Counted from the stretch's first letter, positions 1-10,730 are shown. The stretch is 64,000 bases of DNA from Epithemia pelagica (GCA_946965045.2 OX337232.1:1674001-1738000); one strand, 5' to 3'. A program made the numbers and translations. The notes: generated by a model from the letters alone, not told the origin.

Positions 1-240
1 CAGTAAATTGTACGGTCGGCAGTCTTCTCTGGTAGAATCCTTTCTAAGATATACCAACAAAATCAACTGTACCATCCCATCGTGTCAATGGCTCTTCTTC
101 TCAAGGGAGTCTGTGTTCATATATAAACAAGCTATAGGCCTCTCTATCCATCCCTAATTGTGGAAAAGTGATCTGTTCTTCTGCCAACATTTTCACCCTC
201 GGTCTTCAAACTTGTTATACGTCAAGACTCAACTATCATC

Positions 241-3200
241 ATGGCGTCTTTTCGATGTCCGCGGATTGCCCGCATCTTTCATAGCCACAAAAGCTCAGGG
301 GTCATCTTGCGTTCGACAAGACCGTTGCACTCGATGAGTGGCCTTTTTGCGGAGAGATTCGACACATATGAGCGAAATAAAATCGCGCTGAATCCTTTCC
401 TGTGGCCATGGTCGACGACCACTCCATCAAGAGGCGTCGATGAAAACCGCTCCCGAATTCAATGTCGGTACTTTGCGAGAAAAATCGGCCTCAATGATGA
501 ATATGATGATGATTCCTTCGATGTGGGTAGAAATAGAAAAGACGGCCAGAGACCCAACTTGATGAGCTTTGATTCTGGTGACGACTATTATGGTAACGAC
601 TTCTTTGACAGTTCTGACGACGACGAAGATGATGAAGAAGATGATGATGATGACTACCTTAGTCCAGAAATGGATGCTGTTCGAGCAAGAGAGGAAGCCG
701 TATTAGAGCGCAAAAAAGTGTTTGAGAACAAGAAAGGACGAGGATGGAGTGATGATTTGGAGGAACTAGAAGAAGCATTGATGGCGAATCAAAAAATTGA
801 GGATTTGCCCCAGTGGACCCCCGAGTGTGTCAGTAGGACAAGTCGTGAACGTGTGAATGTTTATCCGGAAAAAATTCCAACCTTGACCGCATTGGCACGT
901 TTGCCGTTGCCAATGCGGACTCATCCAAACCCAGGAGAAGGATTCACAAAAGAATACACTTTGTACCGTCGTGACGCAATCTTTAAACATGTCAAGAAAT
1001 GTGTCCGTGCCAAAGCTGAAGCGAGAGTGATGAGTATTCAGTCTCTGAGGACATGGGATGAAAAGCAAGAAGCGGTTGACAAACTTTTTGAAGAAGTGGA
1101 ATTTGAGCTAAAAAAAGACGAGGTGATTCTGGGACGCCAACCACAGTTTGGAGAGTGGGTCGAGAAGGCACTGGAAGAATATTTGATAGAAGTCGACGAA
1201 AGCAACAAGGAACAGCTATACAGAGAAGTCGCCGAAACGGTGAAGACGACCGCCGACCAACAGTTCAAGCTCATTGAGACTCGTCCAAAACTGGAGGACA
1301 AGGAAGCAGCATTCCGTGCACTAATAGCATCAATCGATGACATCAGGTCCACAGTGTCCAACTCACAACTAGAGCAACATCCGCTTTTCTCTCAATGGGT
1401 TGCCAAGGGTTTCGAAGAATACCTATCGAACCACAAGAAAGAGGCTGAAGATGCTCTTTTCGATCAGGTTTCCTCCTCAGTGCGTGCAAAGATTCCTTCT
1501 ACTGAATTGGATGACATACGGAGGATAAATAGTTCAGCTGGCCGGAGTGTCGCAATCAATGAGTTGTCCGAGTCGATCAGAGACCAAATGGCGAAGGAGA
1601 CTTTTGAGGGTGGAAAATACAACCTAATGAAATGGGTGAAAAAACTACACGAAGACAGTCTATATCAACAGGTTGCTGCCGCAGTACAGACTGAAGCTTC
1701 TTCTCTGCCTCTAGATGCAGTCAAAGACCAGGATGCACGGGATCGGTTGATTCATTTACGCGCGAAACTTCTTCGTCACAAGTTTGAACAGGAAGATTTT
1801 CCGCTATGTAAACACGAGAACTTTCTGAGCTGGTTGAAAAGAGCTCTGGAAGAGCACATAGACGGTTCCGACAGCGACCTGTTTCAACAAGTTGCTGTGG
1901 CTGTTGTCCCAAAAGTCGATGGTCCTCGGCGTGAAAGTATCCATGGTTTGCTATCGGTTGCTGACAAATGGGTGGCTTTTGATGAACTCTGTTGTTCAGT
2001 TGTTGACGAGCTTTACGCCGAAAACTTTGAGTTATCAGAGCACTACCTTTTCGACAAATGGGTAAAACGCGCATTGAAAGAGCACTTGATAAGCCTGAAT
2101 GTCTTACCAGAAAGCATGGATGGAGTGCTGGAACGGAAGGTCTCTGCACCCCTTTCTATGATTAAGAAGTCGATCCAGCAACAGATAAGTGTAATTGATG
2201 AATCCGATGAGACTTATCAGTACCCAGCATCAACGGATGATGAAAAGGCTGTACCAGTCTTCATGGACTGCTATGGTCCAGGATGTAGCACAGAGCAGAA
2301 TGTACCAGATATTTTGCGACCTCTCCGTTTCTATGATAGATCCCCCGAGACAGGTCGTATGATGGAAGACTGGCTCATGTCGTGCTACAAAGAAACCAAA
2401 CGAATCATGCTTCGTGAAAGCACTCGTACAATTGCCCAGTTAGTGAAGAAGGGTGAGACAACTCCGCAACGGGTTTTTGTTCATGGTCGCCAAGGCGTGG
2501 GGAAAACTGCGGCGTTGATGTCTATTGTGGCTTCAGCCCGTTCTTCTGGGCATATTGTACATTACATGCCCGATTCGCGACAGTTGCATGAATGCGGGAA
2601 AACTGTCACGGTCAACAAGAAACGGGAGGGTATGTTCGATCTTCCTGAGTTGTCAAAAAGTCAATGTAAGATATTGCTACAGACTCATCAAACCGATCTG
2701 GAAAGTTTCGCGGTATCTCGTGCTACCATGGACAAGTACTTTTCAGACAAGCGAATGGAAACGTTTGGGGATAGTGAATCTGTGGTTTCATTACTGAAAC
2801 TCGGTGAGGAAACAGAAGCTGCGGCCCCAGCCTGTTACTCATGTGTGATGGATGTGCTGATGCAACAAGAGGAGAAACCCTTCACGATTATTGTAGATGA
2901 ATTCAACATCTTCTTCGGAAAAGGAAAATACTACAATGACGCATACACGATCAACGAAAAGAAAAGGTTTATTCCACATCTCCAACTCAGCCTTTTTGAA
3001 ACTTTGTTGAAAGCAGCCGGTCTCACTATTGAAAACGATGGTGAAATGATCTTGGAACCTGTGTTGATGAAGAAGGGGTCAATAGTTGTTGCAACATCAG
3101 AAAGCCATGCTGTGCCCCGATTGGTTAGTGACGCTCTCTTCGAAAATGCACAGAGGGCTGAGAAAACAGGTTCTCTCAGTATTGTTGACGTCCCTCGACT

Positions 3201-3372
3201 TTCGAAATTGGAGGCGGAACACATGCTGTCCAGCTACGAGGCAACTGGAATGGGCAAACTACGACTGGATGAAGGTGCAACCGTAACGAACCCGCAGGAA
3301 GTGGAATACCTGCGGATGGTGTCGAGTTCGGTCGCTCAAAACCTTTTCAATGCGTGCATTGATTTTGATTGA
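241..3372 (+). CDS. DAP3: Mitochondrial ribosomal protein mS29 (DAP3), with repeated N-terminal region
   Basis: Single-exon ORF of 1043 aa starting at an ATG. The C-terminal third matches the mS29/DAP3 GTP-binding subunit of the mitochondrial small ribosomal subunit: Walker A GRQGVGKT at residues 749-756 and Walker B IIVDEFN around 883-889. The first ~30 residues are rich in Arg, Ser and His with almost no acidic residues, as expected for a mitochondrial presequence. Residues about 120-140 are a run of Asp/Glu. Residues about 280-640 hold five degenerate repeats of 66-80 aa, each with an F/L-x-x-W-hydrophobic-K core followed by E-x-L and a 'QVA-x-AV' stretch; the core Trp residues are at 306, 386, 465, 531 and 607. 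Typical DAP3 is about 400 aa, so the ~640-residue front half is an addition. The family call is firm; the role of the repeats is unknown. Confidence 0.88.
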   Translation: MASFRCPRIARIFHSHKSSGVILRSTRPLHSMSGLFAERFDTYERNKIALNPFLWPWSTTTPSRGVDENRSRIQCRYFARKIGLNDEYDDDSFDVGRNRKDGQRPNLMSFDSGDDYYGNDFFDSSDDDEDDEEDDDDDYLSPEMDAVRAREEAVLERKKVFENKKGRGWSDDLEELEEALMANQKIEDLPQWTPECVSRTSRERVNVYPEKIPTLTALARLPLPMRTHPNPGEGFTKEYTLYRRDAIFKHVKKCVRAKAEARVMSIQSLRTWDEKQEAVDKLFEEVEFELKKDEVILGRQPQFGEWVEKALEEYLIEVDESNKEQLYREVAETVKTTADQQFKLIETRPKLEDKEAAFRALIASIDDIRSTVSNSQLEQHPLFSQWVAKGFEEYLSNHKKEAEDALFDQVSSSVRAKIPSTELDDIRRINSSAGRSVAINELSESIRDQMAKETFEGGKYNLMKWVKKLHEDSLYQQVAAAVQTEASSLPLDAVKDQDARDRLIHLRAKLLRHKFEQEDFPLCKHENFLSWLKRALEEHIDGSDSDLFQQVAVAVVPKVDGPRRESIHGLLSVADKWVAFDELCCSVVDELYAENFELSEHYLFDKWVKRALKEHLISLNVLPESMDGVLERKVSAPLSMIKKSIQQQISVIDESDETYQYPASTDDEKAVPVFMDCYGPGCSTEQNVPDILRPLRFYDRSPETGRMMEDWLMSCYKETKRIMLRESTRTIAQLVKKGETTPQRVFVHGRQGVGKTAALMSIVASARSSGHIVHYMPDSRQLHECGKTVTVNKKREGMFDLPELSKSQCKILLQTHQTDLESFAVSRATMDKYFSDKRMETFGDSESVVSLLKLGEETEAAAPACYSCVMDVLMQQEEKPFTIIVDEFNIFFGKGKYYNDAYTINEKKRFIPHLQLSLFETLLKAAGLTIENDGEMILEPVLMKKGSIVVATSESHAVPRLVSDALFENAQRAEKTGSLSIVDVPRLSKLEAEHMLSSYEATGMGKLRLDEGATVTNPQEVEYLRMVSSSVAQNLFNACIDFD

Positions 3373-3495
3373 TCATTTCCTTTCTCATCCGACTTTTAAT
3401 GTCTGTACAAAGGTGCCGAAACCAGGTCCATGTTTCTACTGCTGAACGATCAATAACTATTCATTTCGAATAACTTACAACTCCTACTGGCTTTC

Positions 3496-4242
3496 TTAGA
3501 ACTTGGCAATTATGTCAGCCATTCGTACTACACTGTACTCTTCACCATCAATTTGTACTTCGTTTCCCGCGAAGTCGCGGAATTTTACCATATCATCTAC
3601 ATCAACATCCATTGCCATGAGTTCTCCATTGCTTGCTCTACGGCCAGGTCCAACTTTGACTACAGTGCCTGTAGACGGGCGAGTTTCTGAAGTGGATGAT
3701 TTCGCGATGAGAATACCTCCCTCCGTCGCTCGCTCCTTCAAATCAACCTGGACCAAAACATTATCCGCTGTGACATCAACCGTGTCAAGCGTCAATTGAT
3801 CTCCTGAAAACTTGACCAAGATATCATCATCTCTTATCAGAGTGTGCTTCTCCCCAGATAGATCGATTTCTGTTCCGTCATACTTTCCATAAACCACTCG
3901 ATCGCCATTCGAGACTGGCATCTCAATCAAAATTCCGGAATCGACATGTGTTTTTCCTGGCCCAACTGAAACAACAAGGCCTTCCGTTTTCTCAATCTTG
4001 GCCTTCCCTGCCAAAAGAATCCCTCCATCTGTTTTCTCGATCGCTTCAGCGACTTTTACCAATATGAAATTGTTCAATGGTTTCACCTCTCCTTCAATCG
4101 TTCGGCCGTCCACGGTCATGGCTTTCAGCTCCGTCCTTGGAGACGAGATCCTATGAATAGAGAATGGGTATGCGCTGGGCAATGATGCCACTAGAAGGCA
4201 AAGAAGCCGCACAGCTCTCATCGTGATGGTATGAAACCTCAT
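3496..4242 (-). CDS. CPN20: Chloroplast co-chaperonin, tandem Cpn10 domains (CPN20/21 type)
   Basis: Minus-strand ORF with two consecutive GroES/Cpn10 domains. The first begins near 'VKPLNNFILVKV' and contains TDGGILL and VVSVGPG. The second begins near 'ADNVLVQVDL' and contains TEGGILI and VVKVGPG. Two fused 10-kDa domains are the hallmark of plastid Cpn20, the co-chaperonin of plastid Cpn60. The ATG at 4242 gives 248 aa; an in-frame ATG at 4221 is also possible. The longer frame to 4311 has an unlikely N-terminus. The hydrophobic stretch RLLCLLVASLPSAYPF resembles a diatom bipartite plastid signal with an aromatic residue just after the predicted cleavage site (SAYPF). It is divergently transcribed from the gene starting at 4583, with a shared upstream region of about 340 bp. 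The family call is firm; plastid location is inferred. Confidence 0.9.
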   Translation of the reverse strand: MRFHTITMRAVRLLCLLVASLPSAYPFSIHRISSPRTELKAMTVDGRTIEGEVKPLNNFILVKVAEAIEKTDGGILLAGKAKIEKTEGLVVSVGPGKTHVDSGILIEMPVSNGDRVVYGKYDGTEIDLSGEKHTLIRDDDILVKFSGDQLTLDTVDVTADNVLVQVDLKERATEGGILIAKSSTSETRPSTGTVVKVGPGRRASNGELMAMDVDVDDMVKFRDFAGNEVQIDGEEYSVVRMADIIAKF

Positions 4243-4582
4243 GGTCGGACAGCCCAGAGAACAATTACGGATCTTTGATGGGCAGACTGATGGGGGGGGG
4301 CATTGTATCAAATGTGAGAAAAAGAGGATATTGTGGGGCGGGTTCAGATAGATTTCAATGCATGGTTATACATAATTCTAACGGCTCATAGCCAAAAAAT
4401 CCAACTTGCTCAAGACGCAAAAAAGCGAAGACTGGGACAAACGTCAGACCATACGCAAGCTCCCCACCGCACACGACGTTCCAAGTGGAAGGAAGACAGG
4501 ATGGGGCAACGGGATCTTGAATTTGATCTCGTTTTTCTTGTGGACGCAGAATACGGATTACGGATTCCTCATTGTTGCAAAG

Positions 4583-5730
4583 ATGCGTTTCTGCGCCAAT
4601 CTTTCTTTTGTATCCTTGTTGTTGGCCGCGTTACTCTATGGAGGTGTAGCGGTTTCGCGAATTCAGATTGTGTCGCCATTACAGGCTTTGACAGTGTGGG
4701 ATCCAGAGGTAAACAAAGAGGAACCAACTTGGCGGAGTCGGTTTTTACCAAGGTACAAAGTTGGGTTGGAAGCCGAAGCGTCCGTCCGAAAAGAATACGA
4801 CAATAAGCGAAAGAAGTTAGCAGCAAAGGCAACTGCAGCAGCTGCAAAGGGGAAAAATTGGGCTGCCCGTGCTCAAGCAGCAGAGCGTGATCTTCAGCGA
4901 GCCGAAGATGCGTCTGTCGAAGCAGCATACGATCGAGCAGTCAAAGATTACGAAACGCAAAAGACGAGAGAAAAGCGGGTAACAAGTGTTCGCCACAATC
5001 GCAATCAGTATCAATTTGTTGGTCTTGTTCAGCCTTCCTCTGCCAAACAAAGTGGTTCTCCTATAACGTGGTACGCTCGCAAAAAACCATCGAAGGCCAA
5101 TTGGTCTATTCGACTTCTTCATGTGAACAGACCAGCTGTTATCAAGGATTTGTTCGAACATGGTAAAGTTGACTTGTTTGCTTCATACAGCAACACGGGG
5201 CGTGTTGATGAAACATCAGGGTTACCCGTTATCACCGGTGATTACAAGATACGAGAACGATCATGGAGGTACGCTTGATGATATAAGTCCCTGGCTCTTA
5301 TTATGTTATGGTCGAATCGGGTCTGACCTATTACTGTTTTGTCTTGTGTTGTCACAGAAATTGCTGGAATTTTTCTCCAAAGGTGGGTTTTCGGGTCGTG
5401 GTGTCTAGGATGTTGAATTTCGGGTTCCAGACTGCTCACACATAGGTTTGTGACTTTTGCAAATTTGTAATTATTTCTTCATGACAGCATTTCATAACTG
5501 ATTCTTCGGGCATGTATTGGCGGGAACGACGAGTACGTCCGGGGTTATACACTGACGGGAGAACTGTTTACGAATCGACGTATCGATATTCTGATGGCCG
5601 TAATGGAATGGACAAGAAATCAAGCTTCGACACCTTAATGAAAAGCTCAGCTATTCATCGGAAAACAAAAGATCGGATATTGAAACGTTTGAGACAAGAT
5701 GTCCCTGATCTCGTTCTTGAAGAGTACTAG
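4583..5730 (+). CDS. Unknown secretory-signal protein, three exons including a 25-nt microexon
   Basis: I do not recognise the family. The model is exons 4583-5268, 5358-5382 and 5488-5730, giving 317 aa. Introns are GTACGC...CACAG (89 bp) and GTGGGT...GACAG (105 bp). The large first ORF stops just after 5268, and the downstream frame (5488-5730) can be joined in phase only by inserting the 25-nt exon 5358-5382 (1 nt plus 8 codons), which supports the microexon. The N-terminus MRFCANLSFVSLLLAALLYG is a strong signal peptide or anchor. Residues ~70-140 are Ala/Lys/Glu-rich and helical, probably coiled coil. The C-terminal ~170 residues are globular with many aromatic and basic residues (WYARKKPSK, YWRERRVRPG). 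The signal could be ER or plastid targeting. The gene is divergent from the chaperonin gene. Confidence 0.6.
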
Positions 5731-5859
5731 GAAACTGGTAGAAAGACGTAGGAGTACGAAAGAATACACTCAGCTGAATTTCTAGGGTATTATGATAATA
5801 TAGCTCGCATTACCTACCGGGTGTACCTGTACTGTCGGCGTTACGCTGTTTTTTCTCAT

Positions 5860-6107
5860 GAAGAAAACCGTCATATGAACCCTACGTTTATACTTCGTCC
5901 TTTATTCGAGATGGCCCAAATGCCACTCGTACGGCGGTTGATTAGTCATAAGCTGGTCCAAAACACATTGGGTTTAAGACACCTGAGTCTCCATAGAGAT
6001 ATGCGTGGTGTTGGTATCTTCGCGGGAACAGGGGAGCAGCCCATTGGGTGCGTGAGTCAAAAAGAATACTTCTCACTCCTTAGCGCATATCGAATGGCCG
6101 TCAGATA
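5860..6107 (+). repeat. Tandem duplication, copy 1 of a ~240-bp unit
   Basis: This segment and 6129-6365 share almost all of their sequence, starting at 'aagaaaaccg' and ending at 'ggccgtcagata'. Copy 1 contains an ATG-started 77-aa ORF (5875-6108) beginning MNPTFILRPLFEMAQMP. It carries a ~20-bp insertion relative to copy 2 (gggtttaagacacctgagtc region). No protein family was recognised. Confidence 0.85.
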
Positions 6108-6128
6108 GAAGATAGTACGAGTATCGGT

Positions 6129-6365
6129 GAAGAAAACCGTGATATGAACCCTACGTTTATGCTTCGTCCTTTATTCGAGATGGCCCACATGCCACTCGTA
6201 AGTGTCTGGCGGTTGATTAGTCATAAGCTGGTCCAAAACACATTACACATACGTAGAGAGATGCGTGGTGTTGGTATCTTCGCGGGAACAGGAGCAGCCC
6301 ATTGCGTGCGGGAGTCAAAAAGAATACTTCTCACTCCTTAGCGCATATCGAATGGCCGTCAGATA
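6129..6365 (+). repeat. Tandem duplication, copy 2 of the ~240-bp unit
   Basis: Second copy of the unit at 5860-6107. The ORF starts the same way (MNPTFMLRPLFEMAHMP at 6144) but goes out of frame relative to copy 1 after the shared 'GVGIFAGTG' stretch, because of a one-base loss near 'gggaacaggagcagcc'. The copies are old enough to have accumulated indels. Confidence 0.85.
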
Positions 6366-6458
6366 AAAGAGACTACTAGGGTACAGTAGTAGTATAGTAG
6401 TCATGCTGGAGATTTTCCCGGTTACGAGAAATCCATGAATAAATCGACAGTAGGACAT

Positions 6459-6514
6459 AGGAGGCGCTAAAACGACAGCGAGTGTTCATGGTTCTTTAAA
6501 CAAAAGCGCCTCCT
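6459..6514. repeat. Inverted repeat with 10-bp perfect arms
   Basis: Arms aggaggcgct (6459-6468) and agcgcctcct (6505-6514) are perfect reverse complements separated by 36 nt. This could be a transcript hairpin or a chance palindrome in the 5' region of the LRR gene. No RNA family was recognised. Confidence 0.5.
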
Positions 6515-6722
6515 TTCATACCGGAGTGGTAGTGCAGAGAAGGTTACTCGTAGCCATCGCAATGTTCTGGTTCAGTCACAGTTCATGCGTTGAGGAGCAA
6601 TGTAGTCATTTTTGAAGCTATTCATTGCTCCCCTGTCAGACCTTTCCACTTTCCATACTTCTCACTATTTCTCGTCGCGCCCTTTTTCACTTGTTCCCAA
6701 CATCCTGATTTCCTAACTAAAC

Positions 6723-8310
6723 ATGTCTTTCCAGCAACCAGTCTCCAAAATACCCGGTCAACGCTTCGTCAACTCTGATGCGTTCCCTACAACCTTTCGA
6801 AGTCAGTCACATGCCCCACCTCCGAGCTTCAGTTCACACGATAATCATAGCACAAACACATTTGCCCCTACGATGGACTCGCGAATGGGCTATGGTCAAG
6901 GACGGTACGACGAAGAATGCAAAATTGAGATTGGTGAGTATTCCTATGACGAAGAAGCACCTTCGTTTCCCAACGACGCCAGCCCTGTGCCTCCTTATGT
7001 TGCGCCATCTTCTGTGCAACATGTGGTACCTGCTGCTAAATTTGAGACTCATAGCCTCCGAGAAAGCGAGAGCAAACAGACAGCGCATAGAATCTCATCC
7101 GCGGACGAAGTTATGAGCAATGATGGTCCTTCAGAGCCTTCAGGATACGGTTTCGGCGTCCCAAAACTCGATTCCATGGATGATTCCACTGAAGAAGACC
7201 AAGAAGGGCCACTTCCTCTCGATGAACATGATATTGGATCTATCGAAGACATCAAGGCGTTTCAAAATGATCACATCGATTATCCTGGAGACAATGGAAT
7301 CTTTCCAAATGTTTCTCGATATGAACTTGTGGTTGTCGCCGTGATTGCGATTCTAGTTGCATCCGCCATTGTTGCCACAGCAACATCAATTGCAGTGATC
7401 CGCAACAATGACAGAGCTAGCAATGGAGACGGAGCTGTTGTCCCTCAAGTTGAAGCTGCACCGATGTCCTCCAGTAGCCGCACTTTAAGTCCCCAAGAAC
7501 AGTTCCAAATGATCCGCTCGACGCTTTCTAGGAACCCTGTCACGTATAACTACACCTTGGAAATCCCTTATGAGATGGAATCTCTGGAAAAAGGTGCCCA
7601 TGAGGACATCACCACCGCACCCTCGGTTAGAGCACTATCCTGGCTTATTTTTGTGGACAACCAAGATTCGGAAAACGAACTAGTTTCTCGCTTTGCCTTG
7701 GCAATGCTGTACTACTCCATGGGGGGAGAGGGCTGGACTAATTCCGATGGGTGGCTATCCAATCAAAAGATTTGTTCGGACTTCGAGGGGAAAGGAAATT
7801 GGTATGGCATCACTTGCAGTCATCGTTTGGATCCCGGAATATTGCATGTCTCAGAGCTGGAACTCAGCGACAACAATCTCTCTGATGAACTGTCCAAATC
7901 CTTGTGTTTGCTTCAATCGTTGCAAAGCCTGTGGATGGATCGCAATAAAATTTCGGGTTTAATAGATCCAGACCTATTCCCGTCCATGCCAAACCTCCAA
8001 TTTCTCTATGTGCAGCACAACCACCTCGTCGGACCAATTCCAAATACGTTTTTGAAGAACGACAACAACCTCCGTAAGTACAAACTTTTGGTGTGTGGAG
8101 GGATGAATCAGGTGGCATCAGTCCTTACTCATTCATTTGGTTTCAGGAACGTTCTTTATTCAAGGCAACAACTTTACTGGATCATTCCCGGAAGAGTACT
8201 GCCCTGCATGTGCAACGTGCCCCTCACCCCTGTTGGAATTCGGCTTGGACTGTCATGTCAACGCTTGTGCGACTTCGAGCTGCTGCGATCCAGAAATGAA
8301 TTGTCACTGA
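6723..8310 (+). CDS. Leucine-rich-repeat single-pass membrane protein
   Basis: Two exons, 6723-8073 and 8147-8310 (504 aa). The intron is GTAAGT...TTTCAG, 73 bp, and splicing replaces an unrelated read-through tail with a Cys-rich end. The N-terminal ~200 residues are acidic, Ser/Pro-rich and probably cytosolic. A membrane segment (VVVAVIAILVASAIVATA) lies at about 204-222. Next comes an LRR N-cap of the type seen in plant and ochrophyte LRR proteins (ALAMLYYSMGGEGW, W-L-S, WYGITC), then about three LRRs (LELSDNNLS, LWMDRNKIS, LYVQHNHLVGPIP) and a C-terminal Cys cluster (CPACATCP, CCDPEMNC). No kinase domain is present. The architecture suggests a surface-exposed recognition or adhesion protein. 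A paralogue lies on the opposite strand at 12895-13974. Confidence 0.85.
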
Positions 8311-8464
8311 AATATTTTCGGATAAAGCTCCCAGAAAAGTTTCGTTAGGAGATGGGCCAAAAGTTAAGTCTTAGTAAAAACTCGTGATCGAAGGCAAGTT
8401 GCCTTTTCGTGGCTGGATGAGCCTTAACTTAGAAGAGACTGCAAGACACCTCAAAATCACCTGT

Positions 8465-10303
8465 TCAAGCATGGTAAGACCGATGAACCACAATTACAAG
8501 CAGAACAAAAGCACCACTGATACATGTAAGAAGGAAAGGGCCCCAATCCCGGGTGCTCAGAGCAGACCATAGAGCACTCTCTGCATACGCCCAGAATGGC
8601 CGCAAGACTGGAGATTGAACTGAACAATTCCATATGATAGCGGCTGATATTGATACAATAAGTAGATCAAACAGCAAAGACTGACGAGATATCAGAAAGG
8701 AATACGGATAGGACTGATCCGATACTGATTTTATGTCCTTTTTCATCGGTAACAATCTCGTCTCTCCGTTTGAGGCACGTTCCATATCATCTTCCCGTGG
8801 ATCTAAGTCAGGAGGTCCTCGTGATTCTAAGCAGCATGACGAATGTTTCAAATAGAGTCAGTGATGCAAAATAATCGTGATGAATGTTGTTGCTCCCAAA
8901 ACACCGATGAAAGGAGTGTGTAATATTTTACACCATGAAACCGAAACGATGTAACCGAACGTGTTCCATCCAAAAAGCAAGAAAATATCCAAAATGGAAT
9001 GTCCAGTTTGTTGGCAAGAATTTTTTTCAATCATGATATAATTTTGCGTTCGCAGAGTCTAGAAGATTGCACCGTAGGGAATGTACAGTGAGAGAATCTG
9101 CAGAACCGTTGTCGACAGAGATAAACGCAGGACCATACCACCGAGAAACTGCTGGTCAACTCGTGCAGAGAATGTCTCTTTGTCGTATGCCAATGACTCC
9201 ACCAGAGAAAATATTATGATTGCATGACCGACAAAACTTACATAGAATAGATACGAAGAACACCATCCACCCGGAATATCGTGTCTCCTATTCACATTTG
9301 TTGATTCAATGACAGAAGTGCAGTGGAAAAACAAAGCCCCAGTGATTCGCACAGTGCAGAATGCTATGACACACGCTGCTGTAACGACTTGCAAAGATGC
9401 GTAGAAGACAGACCGTATACCGTGACGGATGGCTTCTGCGAATGCTTCGGCCGCAGCTGTCTCTTCGTCTGCAGCCTCCATTTCTTGGGCAATAGAAGAT
9501 TTGCCTTCAACTTCAGCTTGAGTGCGTTTTTCAGCAGCTACACCTTCCTTTTCTGCAACCTCACCTTCCATTACAGCAATTTCTTCCTCCATAATCACAG
9601 CAGCTTCATGAAGAACGCTGGATTCAGTAGCTGCAAGAGACGCTTCTGCTTGAAAGTGAGCAGCTAATCCAAGCTGAACTTGCTCCTCTTTCTTGGAAGC
9701 TGAATAAAGAGCAAAATCAGTCACAGATTGCGACGCTTCATTGGCAGCTGCCATTTCCAAGGAGGTTGCCGCCAAGCCCCCAACGAAATCGCATATCATG
9801 TCGAAAGCAGGAATAAATTGGCAAAGTAGAACAGCTCCCTCATCAGCGTCTGCCTCAGAAGATGCCCTGGCTGCTGATTCAGCCATCTCTGCACTCATAG
9901 CAAGTTCTTCCTTAGCAGCTGCATCGTCCGCAGCCGCTTTCGCGAAATGAGCATCGGCCTCATTAGTTTCATCCGAGGCGAGCTCCGCCAACTCGGATGA
10001 TTTCGTTTCCTTTCCTCGAAGTAAGGCTTTCTCGGATTCAATTTTTTCTGTGAGCGTATCTGCTTCAGCCTGAAGCACGGAAGCCGAAGTCATATCTTCT
10101 TTTGAAGATGCTGAAAGTTGATTGGCTTTCAAACGAGATTTGCTGGCAGCAGATTGTAATTCGACTCCTCTTTCTGTCGAAACAGTCATATCAATCAGCT
10201 CCAGCTTCAGCTGGCGCTGCCATATTATCGTTGCCGAAGCAAGCGCCACTGTTGAGACGTACAATGAATGTTGAATGTTGGTCATTTTTGCGACATAGAT
10301 CAT
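8465..10303 (-). CDS. Ala/Glu-rich coiled-coil multi-pass membrane protein, splice pattern uncertain
   Basis: Family not recognised. The main exon starts at the ATG at 10303; the frame is open further upstream to 10330 but without ATG. It encodes a hydrophobic N-terminal segment (about 7-23), then ~270 residues very rich in Ala and Glu that should form a long helical coiled coil, interrupted by a short hydrophobic patch (FIPAFDMICDFVGGLAA). Membrane helices follow. The first frame ends at TAG 9059-9061, but the same frame continues open to about 8870 with membrane-like sequence (LLFGWNTFGYIVSVSW). A consensus donor GTAAGT at 9241 and acceptor CTTCTAG ending at 9059 give an in-phase 183-nt intron removing that stop. 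A further intron (donor near 8900, acceptor near 8835 or 8817) joins the last exon, whose end has two more hydrophobic stretches. Retaining the 183-nt segment would instead give a shorter product. Confidence 0.55.
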
Positions 10304-10730
10304 GGAACTTTGATCATTGCTGATGCTCACTGCATCACGGACGGTTAGTAGATATGTTGTTTATTAGTATAAGTCCTTTCGAGGAGGGTCGCCCGGCGTG
10401 AATAACGAGGAGAACATGGAGAGGAGGGCTTATATTGGACACGACATATACATGTGCCTGAGTAAATCCCGCTTAAAAAATTCCATTTCTTATTTTAATT
10501 TTAACGCCAATCGAAAGCGAGCGCGCTCACAACTCACAACTCACAACTCACATTTCTCCCCGAGTTTGGTATTGAGTTAGGGGGAGGAAAAGGGGGAGTT
10601 CTATGGATGGATGGTGACATGGTGGCTGTCACAGTCACAAGTCACAAACACAAGCGCATTTATCATTTGTCATGTTCAGAATCCTGAGTAGTTTCGGCAA
10701 TGCAGTGGTCATACTATCGTTTGTGGTATA
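10304..10730. other. Divergent intergenic region
   Basis: This separates the coiled-coil membrane protein (minus) from the NTT transporter (plus) and probably contains both promoters. The only structure seen is a short direct repeat, about four units of 'acaactc' near 10528-10552, and a purine-rich stretch (aggggg) around 10580-10600. Confidence 0.5.

Larger units (their letters stand above)
5731..6722. other. Gene-free interval holding a tandem duplication and a hairpin
   Basis: No convincing full-length gene is seen. The interval holds two direct copies of a ~240-bp unit (5860-6107 and 6129-6365), each preserving a short ORF start, and a 10-bp perfect inverted repeat (arms 6459-6468 and 6505-6514). 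The end of the interval is the putative 5' region of the LRR gene at 6723. Confidence 0.6.

Noticed and set aside
9323-9667. Plus-strand frames across the Ala-rich coiled-coil gene
   Set aside because: They are antisense shadows of a highly repetitive Ala/Glu codon pattern.
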